A stretch of DNA of 64,000 bases from Davidsoniella eucalypti (taxonomy: Eukaryota; Ascomycota; Sordariomycetes; Microascales; Ceratocystidaceae): assembly GCA_004009845.1 (NCBI GenBank), contig RMBW01000082.1, forward strand, positions 1 through 64,000. The letters are read 5' to 3'. The stretch's first letter is position 1. Each line of letters begins with the position of its first letter. The translations under genes and the position numbers were made by a program. Shown in pieces: positions 31,779-42,142 of the stretch. Below the pieces are notes generated by a model. It searched no databases. It saw only the letters and a program-made list of their open reading frames with translations, and was not told the origin of the DNA.

Positions 31779-33436
31779 GATAAAGGCTCAATGCTTATAC
31801 AGATTCATGATGGTGATGTTCTAATTCGTGCCCGGACTTGACTAATGCAATACCCCCTCTCCCCTCCCTTCCATCGCGAGCTAAGAGACTGTACTAGTTG
31901 TAGACTACTGCGCTACAAGAACAACCAAAGTAAAAGTTGGGGCCTAAATTCTTATCACCGACTTCCAGCATAGCTTAGCTAAATCTAATGTATATGAAGG
32001 AATAAGCCCTCACCATAACAAGAGTGTGACCTAATGAAATCTATTGGACCTATATTCTGACCTAGTATATATACGTGGCTCGAATACACTATCCGATGTC
32101 TCACATAAGCTTGATGTAGGCTGAGAGAATGCAATAGTTGCTGATATAACCCAAGATTCTGTAGCTTGCAGACAAATAAGGCAATAGTTTTCCTGTTGGT
32201 AACATGTCGACAAACCATCCATAGCCCAGACGTACCTGTTACTGCTAAAATACCGTGTAGATAGCATTATTATACAGTTACTCAATAATGGTTCCAGTAA
32301 CAAATGAGGTTGCATTGTTCTTGATACCAAGTTTGCCTCAATTTCCATAGAGAATTATTAGGATAGAGGTGATAAGACCGAAGGGGTGATAATTTGGTGA
32401 TGAGGAATTATTGTTTCAACTTTGATAAATACACACGACCGTAGCGGTGAGCGAGCTCGGTGTGAAGACCCAACCCTGATGAACGGCATAACCATGATGA
32501 CGATATAGAAAATTCCAGAGACATTTATACTAATTAGTACTCAAATTATAGAAAATTATGATGTATTTGCATCCCGCTTGTAGAATATACTTGATTTATC
32601 TAGTCAATTGCAGTACTTGAATATAGCAGAAAGTATGTGATCAGAAAAACGATGTATATAATGGTAGATTGGAAAGACGAAATCATTTTTAATTGGTTCA
32701 TAAGGGTTAGATAAATTGACGTATATCATCATATGAGATATTTCTATGGATATAACCGATTTCCATTAATTGTAACATGACTCAATACCGCTATCTTAGC
32801 AACAGAGATGAATGTATGAGCATATTAATAGCTAAACATTATAGAAGAAGATGGTGGAAGATAACATTTTGAAACATGAAAAAATATCTAGTAATAGTAA
32901 TGGCAAGGGACTTCGGCCTTGCCAGCTTCCTTAGCACGCAAAGTTAACCTGCTTCACATGGACAATCTTCTCCTTAGAGAGGTACGTATTTAGTCCTTGA
33001 GTGTTATCGGCGTCAGATAGCAAGTGATATCAGTGGCTAGATGACTTCCTAGGCTGTTCAGCCACGAATCTGAAATTCTTGACTTGTCCTGATGATTAAA
33101 TAACCAACGCTAGTTGCAACGCTTCATTATCACGCAGTGGTGGGAACCAAGTTAGGCTCGGAATTCGGAAGCCTCTAGCGTTGCGGAGGTGTGACTGCGA
33201 GGGAACTGTTCATGACACAAACGGTTTTCACCACCTTGTCAAATAGGAAAACAAAGAAAAGATATGATTGCAGTGTGGGAGTCGGCACCCTTCAAGTTTA
33301 GAGCACATGGCTTTGGGCAACTGTGGCGTGTTCTAATGGTGTACAATGTCGGCGAGTAGCTAGGGTTGGGTCATATATACAGCGGCTTCAGTCAAGGGAA
33401 CTCTTGAGGCACGTTCTAAAGCATATTCCACCTGTG

Positions 33437-34303
33437 GGCATGGCAGTTCTTCTTAGTGTACTCGGTATGTTTGGCGGTTCTCATAGAACCAATAAAGCTG
33501 CCATTAATCTGGCAACCGCTCTGCATGGTGTCGAAACGCTCTAGAATCTTCTTGTGGATTATGCAAAATTGTAACAAACATACCCTTTCCACAAGACCCA
33601 AATGATCATTGTTGCAGGTTATATCTTTGTGAACTCGGTAGCAATGCACACTAGAAGCGAATGCGGGGTGATCATGAAGATCTTGAGTACCATATCTAGA
33701 TATAAGATGAACATCTTCAGAGGCACTGAGAATTCTCCTCCGCAGTCAACTGGACTAGACACTAGAACTACCCTTTCATCGCCTATATCATCTCAAAGTA
33801 TTATTCTGCACATTCAAATATATATTGTCACTGCATCAATTCCTGTTATATATCAATATTTGAAGTTGACCAACTAACGTAACCAATTTTTCATGATCGA
33901 AAATAGCAGTAACCCATCTTCAAGTAGATTTCGAGGAGACCATCTGTTGAGATATATATATATATATGCCTATCGAGGCCTTCAGGACTTGCCGAACCTC
34001 AGGACATTCTTGTCGGAATCCACAATGCCAGAAACGAAAGTACAAAGATGAAAATAGTCCGGCTAGTCATTGTCTGCTTGGAGCTGTGATCATTATTACT
34101 TGGGCCTTCTGGGGAAGTGGGGTGTTAAGATTGTGTTCGATAGATGAATTCCGGATCATTTATGTAGTCCTACTAGAATCCTGTATAACAGGCTTGGTAT
34201 CACCTTTTTCTTAACTACCATTTTTCACGCCTACTGTACAATACTAGAGATAGTGAGTAATATATGTGCTAAACTTGGAACATAGGCGACTTCTCAAGTT
34301 GTT
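33437..34303 (+). repeat. Repeat R, copy at the inner end of arm A
   Basis: About 870 bp. The inner boundary of arm A lies inside it: 33437-34235 is nearly identical to arm B's inner end, while 34236-34303 matches only the diverged copy at 25342. With copy 1 it forms inverted termini around 25.3-34.3 kb. Contains a TA-repeat tract near 33955-33968. No credible protein. Confidence 0.7.
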
Positions 34304-36880
34304 GGTCAATGCTATGTTAACCGTTAATTAAATAATGACGTTTACTTCTATTGTAAGAATTACTCTTCAAACATCTCTTCAATATTTTCAAACATAACTC
34401 TTCACCAGAAAACCGTCACCATCCTTCATATTTATAATACCATAACCCTCAATGATGATACCACACCAGAATCTAATTCATTCAAGTCAAATACTACATA
34501 AATCTTTTACTTTATATAGATACAATACATCATTCTTATACCTATCTTTCGATCTTATATGACTTACATTCTGGGTATTGGTCATCATTAGTTATTCTAC
34601 AACTAGATTTGCACTCATAAATGTGAACCATTATCTATATATTGAAATCTTTAACTCATATTTCAACTTATAACACATCCCCCCCTTCTCCATTTTTCCA
34701 AAAGCTATTCTTGTAGCGTTACTACAAACAAATATAGCTTTACGCAATGAAGTCTTGTTTTTCCGAGCTATAATTGTAGTTGCATTGTTAAACAACATAA
34801 GTTATTAGTAAAATCTAGCAACTTCATCTCCATTACATGCTCATTTATATCTACACGAAAGTCCAGATTTACTTTACAACCAATCTATAAACTTGAATTT
34901 ACCCTCCCAAGTTTTCATTCTAATTTAATTAGCCCCTCGCATACACTGTTTATTTCTGATCCAAAAGCAAATTCTTTTAACTAGTCATCGTTGTTGTTGT
35001 TTTGAGCTTTTAATCATTCGTTTATATTTCTAATTCTCAATAACCCTCATAACCCTTACAATGATAATCTGTCTTTCCCTCTCACTTGCCGAATTACGTG
35101 CCAAATATCCCTATTAGTTCCGATTAAGGTTTTATTTCGCCTCGTACTATTGTTACACACTATAATGTCTCTGTTAATTATTATGAATCATCGAATTTAA
35201 AATTCATTGACTATTGCAATCCGTTAAAGCGATTCATGCTTAATAGTGATGGCATAGCTACATATACTTGATCATGTATTCATTTACCCATTTAGCCCTT
35301 TGTATATATTTTCGATTGTGTTTTCACTTGAACCATGAACCTAAAACCAAGTATATCTATCATTGTCTTATGTTAAATCTATTCCTTGATTCATCAAATA
35401 AACCAGCTTCACTAATGTGCCCTTTTTCATTGTATCTCTAACAGCCACTAGCGTTCTTGGCACTTGAATCTGTACTAGCTAATTCTTTCGTGTAAATGGC
35501 ATCGTGAATCTCTATGATCTCCAACCGCAGTGATACTGGAATATCTTGACATAGTTGAAATCTACCAGCACTAATGGATTTACCTCTTGACTTATCATAA
35601 TAATGTCAATATTAACAACTTGCAATGATATCTTGCTTACTGACTATAAATTATTACATTTCCAAATGCATCAAGTGCTTACACTTACTAACTCTAACAT
35701 ATAACTATCTATTATTAGTAAAAATGTTACCAAGCTTCACATCATTATGACTTAACCATAACACAGCTGTGGACTAAACTTGCTCAGAATTTGATGGTTG
35801 TCTAATTTAATGGCCCAATATACTTACATGATACCTTTCTTCTTAATTAACATATTATACTATCTCATTCTCTATTCTCACATACCATGATTTTACGAGT
35901 CTCTTACCTTTCTACTCATACTACATCTATTCTGTGAAAACCCTATCGAATGATACTCTTTTCAATTTCATTTCTAAACTCAACCCACTATATCACATCA
36001 CAATCAAGCAATCTCTATCTCATATCATGTCTATAATCAAAACCATATACATACAGTTGCTAGTTTGAGGACGACTAAGAAGCGATTTATTTTGAGCTTG
36101 TTGATGATTGCAATTATCAAGGTACTAAAGTAAGTGGTGTACTGCTTGAAATAAAAGAATAAATATATACAAAGTTATAATTGACTATGTCGTATGTTAT
36201 TCAGTAAACAAATACAAACAAGACTTTACTCCTGACCTTATCGATGTGGTTCCTTATTTTGTGGCTGGCTATTTGGAGGTAGCGGTGTAGATAGTATAAC
36301 AATCAATGAATAGTAATCATAGTGTAGTTGTGGTAAGAGACACTTGCAAGTATGGCTATTGTTACAATATATTATATCGTGATTAGTCCCTAAAAGCCTA
36401 TGATAGCCGCAAAAACAACTTCAATTTTCGAACTTATTCATACTAAAAGCAATTCAATTTATACAAATAACAGTCCTGCATTCATTGTTTTATGCATAGT
36501 GAATTATGTACTAACAGAACAGGTGTGGTCGCTTATTCTTTTACAAGCAAATTCTATGACTTCATATTGGTTGTTAGTATATAAATAAGTGTGCATGGTA
36601 ACTGTATCAGTTTGGAAACTTCTATTATCTTGTACTAAACTCTGTACATAAACAAAAATGTATCAAAATAGAAGCATGTACTAAGATATAAAAGTGTAAT
36701 ACTCAAGATATCTTATATCTAGTCATCTAACTACAAAACTCCATGGCTAAGCCAAGACAGTCCAAGCGAAGCGATCCACCCAAACCAAAAGTTGTTTTAC
36801 CCAGACGATGATGTTTGCTCGTTAGCCTGCCCTCTAGGAGACGCATTGCCTGTTGTTGAAGTGACGATGACTAGAGTTTT
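34304..36880. other. AT-rich non-coding block with repeat fragments
   Basis: About 2.6 kb of very AT-rich DNA without a gene. Two parts are copies of sequence elsewhere. About 35530-35720 matches 50467-50680 (GATACTGGAATATCTTGACA onward). About 36400-36560 matches 57960-58170, including GATAGCCGCAAAAACAACTT and CCTGCATTCATTGTTTTATG; in the latter copy a micro-retroposon interrupts it. Confidence 0.6.
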
Positions 36881-36900
36881 ACAGTCCAGACTGTCCCACA

Positions 36901-37239
36901 TCAATGCCCGAATATCCTCTGGTGGATATGTATAGCTACTTGGGATAGTAACCTGAAAGTAACTTTTCTTGCCATACGGCGCTGGGTGCGTCGACTGTTT
37001 TGGTTATGGCAGACTATGGGAGGACCGTTGGCTGAGCTTTCTTCTCCGATATCGACAATGAGATTTGAATGAACGCTGCGAATGACATAGCTGTTCTTGT
37101 TGCCACAGGATTCGACAATCCAGAGCCGGTTGCGCGGACAATTGAAGGTCACATTTTGGCCGCAGCGGATAACTCGGGTTCCTTCATCGAGGTTTGGCCC
37201 CATGGGGTCAAGAAAATGACGTTGTAGATCATTTGGCAA
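36901..37239 (-). pseudogene. Fragment possibly of a ricin-B-type lectin-domain protein
   Basis: A 112-residue open frame containing S-Y-V-I-R-S-V-H-S-N-L-I-V-D-I-G-E-E-S-S-A-N-G-P-P-I-V. This resembles one repeat of the beta-trefoil RicinB_lectin_2 carbohydrate-binding fold (hydrophobic strand, V-D-I-G, then N-G-x-x-I/V). Only part of a domain is present, the expected Q-x-W is not seen in frame, and it abuts the MFS fragment head to head. Nothing indicates toxicity. Weak family call. Confidence 0.35.
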
Positions 37240-38137
37240 CCCCTACGGCGTCCGAACTTGGCGATGATAGCCATGGCTTCACCGTCGAAGAGCAAAAGCA
37301 GATCATCGGTTGTATTGACCGGAGACTCGTGGTGATTGTCGGAGTCATGTATTGCGTTTCACTCATGGACCGGACCAACATGTCATCTGCCGCTATTGCT
37401 GGCATGCGGACTGAGATTCATCTTTTTGACAACAAATATGTGAGTCCACGGACAAGATCTCCGTTTTTGTATCTGTTCTGATGATGGTATTGTGCTGTTT
37501 GGATATAGCAAATCGCCAATCTTCTCTTCTTCGTAACATACATCTTGTTCCAGCCACCATCCACAATCTTGATTAGAAAGATAGGAGCCCGTATCCACCT
37601 GTCCATAATTACTGTGCTCTGGGGGGGCGTTTTGATTGGAATGGGCTTCTCGAAGAACTTTGCCGACCTGGCTGTTTGCCGGGCTTCTGGGAGTACTCGA
37701 AGCCGGCTTCTTTCCGAGTTGTATCTACTTAGTACTTGGTATATACGATGTAAGTACATCTAGCGTTGTGCTAGTATTATTCCCCCGTACGATCGTCCTG
37801 GCTCAAGCATACAGCTAACAGCTTGTGATAGATGAGGTTGGAAAGCGATACTCAGTGTTCTATCTGCTGGGATCATTTGCTGCGGCCTGTTCCGGAATCT
37901 TGGCCTATGGGGTATGTCTCTACCCACCAGAAGATTCTTGATGTTTAACTTGACTCCAAGGCTGACAATTCCCTATCCCCTGCTAGCTCATGCAAATGCA
38001 TGGTTTGGCTAACCTGTCCGACTATCTTCGTCATCGTCATCGAGGGAATCCTCACCTGTGTCATGGCTATCCTAGGCTACTGGCTACTTGTCGACTTCCC
38101 CGAATCGACCCGTTTGTCGTGGAACTTCCTCGGTCCT
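37194..38137 (+). pseudogene. Truncated MFS transporter (allantoate/nicotinate permease-like)
   Basis: N-terminal half of a major-facilitator transporter of the fungal anion:cation symporter type. Motifs are D-R-R-L-V-V-I-V-G-V-M-Y-C-V-S-L-M-D-R-T-N, Y-I-L-F-Q-P-P-S-T-I-L-I-R-K-I-G, G-V-L-E-A-G-F-F-P-S, K-R-Y-S-V-F-Y-L and W-L-L-V-D-F-P-E-S-T. Intact GT-AG introns lie at 37440-37508, 37750-37831 and 37912-37986. Frameshifts occur near 37680 and 38010. It ends after L-S-W-N-F-L-G at about 38133, where the opposite-strand TLH-like fragment begins, so about six membrane segments are missing. Confidence 0.82.
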
Positions 38138-39453
38138 GCAATGTCGTCTGCGTCGTCGTCGTCTACACGAGTCTTGATCTGGCTCAGGACAAGCCCGCGA
38201 ATATGCCGGCCCAACTCAATGGCCACCACGCGGTATCTTCCCACGCCTAGCCTCACACTAATAGCCGCCTGAAATACCTGTGCTAGCTTCTGGCTAAGCC
38301 GGCCCGTATCCCATACAGTAGAGCTGCCGTCGTGCCACATGAACTCTAGTTGCTCATTGTTTGCCTCGGCCAAGTTGCATTCAGACCGGAGTACTCGTTC
38401 CACGAGGATCAACCAAGCGATGTAAGCCACTACCATCTGGCCAATATTCTCTGGCAGAAATCGAGCAACCTTGCGTGAGTTATCCCGGATTGCCTTCATC
38501 TTGTCTCGGTCGGTGACAATCATTACTTGTCCGTCAAACACAAACACGTTGCGGATCAGCTGCCATGAATCACAGTGACGCAGCGTCATAAGCTCCGGTC
38601 CTCTTCCTGGCAGTCCACCCCATACATGGACGAGTAGCATGAGCACTTCTCGGAACATTCTGAGCCGGCGTAGCCAGCGGTTGGTGCCATCTATTTTGAA
38701 TACATGTCTGCTGGAATCCCAAATCGATGTGGACAGCTGCCTTATCACCAAAGATGGTCCGGGCTCAAGCCATTTGTTGTTCGTGTTCGTGGCGAAAGAC
38801 TGGCCGGCTCCAAGCCGGACCATGTTATCAGCAAGCAGCTTAAGATCAACCTTCGGCTTCATCTTTTGCCATGAGTCTCCCAGTAGTAAAGCTAGTAAGT
38901 TCTGTGCCTCAACTACCTGCTCTCTAGCCGCTCTTGTGAAGTCTTGGATCATGATACGTTCTCCATTATGAAACAAAGACTCGCCATCCTCAGCCCAACG
39001 AACAGACGGCTGTCCGCCCATGCGTGACCGCCAGCCCTTTCCGTATGCCATCCAGCCGATGATAGTGCTGATGACAGTATATGAGCCAGTGCACATCCAA
39101 ACTGCATGCTGCTCCCGGAATTCCTTCACCGACTCAATATCACCTTCGTCGCTACTCCGGGGTTTGCTGTCGAATACGGACTCAAAGAAAAACAGTCTTG
39201 ACCACCACAAGATAGCAGCCAACAGTCCAGTATATAAGTGCGGCTCAGTATAGCCAAGCGGCTCTAAGCGAATACCTAGAACTGCACAGAAGCACAGAAG
39301 CGAGTTGGAGTATATGTGTCCACCAATCCGACTTTTGATTGAAGCTGCCATGAACGAAAAGACAGCTCTGTCAAGCTCCTTGTAGATATTATCGTGCAGT
39401 CGGCCGTCTTCTATAGTTTCGTCTTCGTCGTCATCCCAACTAGAAAATAGCAA
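38077..39453 (-). pseudogene. Fragment of a telomere-linked RecQ-type helicase (TLH) family protein
   Basis: A 458-residue open frame without an internal stop. It carries features I associate with the region preceding the helicase in fungal TLH/RecQ-like genes: L-G-Y-T-E-P-H-L-Y-T-G, I-G-W-M-A-Y-G-K-G, P-S-V-R-W-A-E-D-G-E-S-L-F-H-N-G, M-V-R-L-G-A-G-Q-S-F-A-T-N, G-L-P-G-R-G-P-E-L-M-T-L-R and R-Y-R-V-V-A-I-E-L-G-R. Both the N-terminal part and the C-terminal helicase are absent. The last ~20 residues (below about 38137) are antisense MFS sequence, so the true homology ends at that junction. The family name is from memory; the reading frame is certain. Confidence 0.65.
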
Positions 39454-40010
39454 TTAAAGATAAAAATTATGCCGTTATATTTTTTTAGAAAACCTACCCC
39501 TCGATTTTTCGAGCTCTAACCTTTTTAAATAAAAATCAAGAACAAAAATCAAGGACAAAAATCAGACTTGGACGATTAAAAACGTGTCAGTATGTCTAAG
39601 ACATTCAATATGTGACAACTATGTGGTTTTCTTATATCCAATGTATTGTTTCATACTGTCTGTATACCACAGTGCAGTATTGCCACCATATGTGGGTCAC
39701 GGTCACGTGACCGCATACGGCATTTACCAGCAGAATCATGTATTTAGGCAACGGTGCCACTAGATCATCATCATCATCATCATCATCAATCAACACGTTA
39801 AGAATCAGCACATGCTATTAGTAACTTAGGTGATCACCCTTGTATACCCACATATACATCTACTTTGCATCTTGTATTATAAATATTCATAATGATTCGA
39901 ATTTGTATTGCTTCTTTGAAATATATGCTTGCAAACAACATAATTCTTCTTCATCCCTTCATTACTCAATCGACTCTTATTCTTTGCTCGTAAATTGCTA
40001 CACCGACTCA
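39454..40010. other. Intergenic region with an ATC microsatellite
   Basis: 557 bases with no gene. It contains a run of about nine ATC triplets (39763-39788), short A-rich direct repeats near 39525-39560 (AAAATCAAG(A/G)ACAAAAATCA), and a GGTCACGTGACC-like palindrome near 39700-39712. A similar ATC run lies at 41262-41282 just before the neighbouring transcription-factor fragment. Confidence 0.55.
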
Positions 40011-41262
40011 TCAAACTAAGCTAAAATTATGGCTAAATGGCGCAACAAACAAGGCCCAGTTGTTAACTTTGATTCCCGAAATCCCAGTTGCTGGAGTTGG
40101 TGTTGAGATGGTTGGTTTAGAGGGCTCACCAAGCTCCCTTTTCTGCCAAATCTTCTCAATGACTGCTCTTGTCTGCAGTACATTCGATAAATAATCGTTG
40201 AGTTCATTCAAAGCATAGAGAATGAATGGAAGGGCATGTCGAGGTATGTCTTTTCCTAACCGAAAGTCTTCAGATGCCCACTTCAGTTCCTCTTCTAGGT
40301 CAAGTTGACATGCTGTCATGAACAACGGCCAAGTTAGACCTGCCCCAACTTTGGCATGTAGCAGAACGTATACTAAGCGTAATATCTGCTGTACTCCTTC
40401 CCGGATACAAGGTGCCGTACAATGCAGATTGCAGATATAGCTGGACAGTCAAGCGTTTCAGCTCCACTCCGGCTCTCACGATATCATCCTCCGCACCCTC
40501 GCAGATAGTCTCGTTAAGCATCACCTCTAGTCGATTTCGTTCTTGGAAAAGCTCCTCTTCGCTTTGTATATCTGCAGAGTTGGTCTCTCCGCTTCGGTAC
40601 AGCTTCCAACTTAACTCGGCAATGGAACTGATGATGCTGATTAGTCTTAGTGAGCATCCCATCCACACATCCATGCGGTCTTCTTGTGTAGCCCAAAAGT
40701 CATGGCCAAATATAGGTTGTTCGCCACAAGCTGTGCGGCCCATCACATCACAAAAGGCAAAGTACCTTTCGACAAATCGAGTCACGCTCGATCTTGAAGT
40801 ATGCATAGATGAAAGAGAGGAGGGATCGACTATGTAGCGTCTCCGTAGTCTTATAAGATCCCGAGCTCCGCGGAGATGCACCACCCACTGAGAGCCAGTG
40901 TCACAGGTGACTTCGAGTTGACATAGCAGCATAGTCAGCGCTAGAGACTCTGTGTCTTGGGAAAGGTCCTGTGCTGAGTTTTGGCACAGCGACAGACGTA
41001 GAGACCGAGTAGCTTGGATGGCATAGTGCAACGCAATATTGCGGTATTGGGGCTCGAATCTTGAGCGATGTGATGCTGCAAGTCCAAACATGGCGTGCAG
41101 AATGGCTGGAGAGACACATGATACAGCCATAGGAAGGATAAGCTCGGCAAATGGCGACGTGTAGGCTTGATACGGTACTGTCAGTGGATAGACCCGGTGT
41201 AGAAAATTGGTGCCAGAAAACGGAGTCGAAAAGGAGCTCTTGGATAAATCTGTAGACTATAA
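40011..41262 (-). pseudogene. Truncated fungal transcription-factor gene (Fungal_trans_2-like domain)
   Basis: The 276-residue first part begins at M-A-V-S-C-V-S-P-A-I-L-H-A-M-F-G-L-A-A-S-H, with related sequence extending upstream to about 41262 (V-Y-P-L-T-V-P-Y-Q-A-Y). It includes L-A-L-T-M-L-L-C-Q-L-E-V and H-L-R-G-A-R-D-L-I. A one-base frameshift near 40400 leads into L-T-W-P-L-F-M-T-A-C-Q-L-D and the C-terminal end, stopping at 40011. The pattern is that of the regulatory domain of Zn2Cys6 factors. The N-terminal zinc cluster is absent, with the homology starting at an ATC microsatellite. Confidence 0.68.
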
Positions 41263-41399
41263 ATAACATCATCATCATCATCTCCAAAACTGAAAACAAG
41301 ATAAATAACGTTGCTCTTTGAATACTTAATACTATGAATTATTGATACATAAAATTATCCTTGACCAAGTCATCCGTCTTATCTTCTATCCATCTCATT

Positions 41400-41659
41400 T
41401 GCTGAGTGTTTATTGTGATAGTACTTGAAATATTTGCTGTTAACATTTTCTACATTTTACCCTACCTGACTAATACAAATTATTATAGATTACCATTAGT
41501 GCTTCATTAGTACGTAGACCTGCCCTTGTGGTGTACTTGCACTTATAATCGCCTTTGCTAGTGCGTTTGGTCCAGTAAATTTATTCAAGTAGTTTTTGAG
41601 TCCAAATATTGGTAGTACTGCTCCGGTTCTTTTAATAAGCACAGTTCAGAAATTACGTG
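41400..41659 (+). repeat. AT-rich dispersed repeat P, copy
   Basis: Matches 51850-52095 in order and orientation: TGAGTGTTTATTGTGATAGT, CTGACTAATACAAATT, GTAGACCTGCCCTTG, CTAGTGCGTTTG, and CCAAATATTGGTAGTACTGC. It ends where the family-4 LTR fragment starts. 41263-41399 between it and the transcription-factor remnant shows nothing else. Confidence 0.65.
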
Positions 41660-41785
41660 TGTGACGATCTACGACGAGAACGAGGCTTGCAAAGGTAGAA
41701 GTATCAAAGTATATTAAAGGAAGCAGAAGAAGATAGAGAGGAAAAGGAAAGAACTACACGAATAAGGAGGGAAACGGAAGGATAC
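41660..41785 (-). repeat. Truncated family-4 LTR
   Basis: Starts TGTGACGATCTACGACGAGA, confirming the terminal TG/CA of this family, and follows the copy at 44597 for about 110 bp (AAGATAGAGAGGAAAAGGAA). It then diverges before the TGAAAGG end. No target duplication is visible. It abuts the third copy of segment S. Confidence 0.7.
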
Positions 41786-41798
41786 AGCTCGAATGATT

Positions 41799-42142
41799 CC
41801 CATTTTAGTTGATGATTATGATTCCACTTCAACTCGTCCCCATCTCCACATTGTGAACCAGGTAATCATGACAACTCTATTTTTTCGCAATTTAATTTAT
41901 CTATTGTCTGAACCAATGTAATAACATGTAGTTTCTAGAATCTATGTGAGTGAAAATGGCTCGATCTATGGTGGATAGATCTCGAACTCCACGCATAGAA
42001 CATGCTTCAGATGTAGCTGATATCTTGTATTGGAAGCTAGAAATTATAGATACAGTATGGCTAGTGCATCGTAGTTCTTCTTGATGTACTCGGTATGTTT
42101 GGCGGTTCTCATAGCACCAATAAAGCTGCCATTAATTCGGCA
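41799..42142 (-). repeat. Third copy of segment S, joined to the inner end of arm B
   Basis: Corresponds to the reverse complement of 26381-26730 and, in the same orientation, to the outer end of arm B (about 50030-50450, minus its LTR). Its last ~73 bases (42070-42142) are the start of repeat R in inverse orientation. They run directly into arm B's copy of R, making a short palindromic junction with 42862-42935. It shows how the inverted repeat may have been assembled. Confidence 0.7.

Larger units (their letters stand above)
26381..34235 (+). repeat. Arm A of a large inverted repeat
   Basis: Arm A pairs with arm B (42143-50466) in inverted orientation; matching positions add up to about 76,372-76,375. 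From about 27.9 to 34.2 kb the arms are nearly identical, with only scattered transitions and a few indels. From 26.4 to 27.8 kb they are roughly 80-85 percent alike. Arm A lacks the three solo LTRs found in the outer part of arm B. It holds a dead dioxygenase-like gene, a solo LTR, an AT-rich dispersed repeat and, at its inner end, repeat R. Stretches without other annotation (26.42-28.47, 29.13-30.52 and 31.78-33.43 kb) show no convincing gene. Confidence 0.92.

Noticed and set aside
31985..32348. A 105-residue reading frame conserved at 44025-44342 in the other arm
   Set aside because: Conservation is explained by the arms being recent copies. No motif, no intron signals, composition like its surroundings.
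33966..34214. Cys-rich reading frame (S-C-R-N-P-Q-C-Q-K) repeated at 25379-25648 and 42158-42406
   Set aside because: It lies in repeat R. The diverged copy accumulates substitutions without keeping the protein (different start, end and length), so coding selection is not supported.
36901..37239. Toxin-type lectin gene
   Set aside because: Only a partial carbohydrate-binding-like repeat is visible, with no catalytic domain or signal peptide. Treated as a weak lectin-domain fragment.
38077..39453. Crypton-type tyrosine recombinase (because of G-R-G-P-E-L...L-R and R-Y-R-V-V-A)
   Set aside because: The spacing and the flanking motifs (W-A-E-D-G-E-S-L-F-H-N-G; R-L-G-A-G-Q-S-F-A-T-N) fit the TLH-associated region better, and no catalytic tyrosine context could be identified. 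Left as an open alternative only.
20191..41262. A metabolic or secondary-metabolite cluster (permease, dioxygenase, MFS, transcription factors)
   Set aside because: All members are pseudogenes or fragments and are separated by repeats and an inverted duplication. No synthase or other core enzyme is present.
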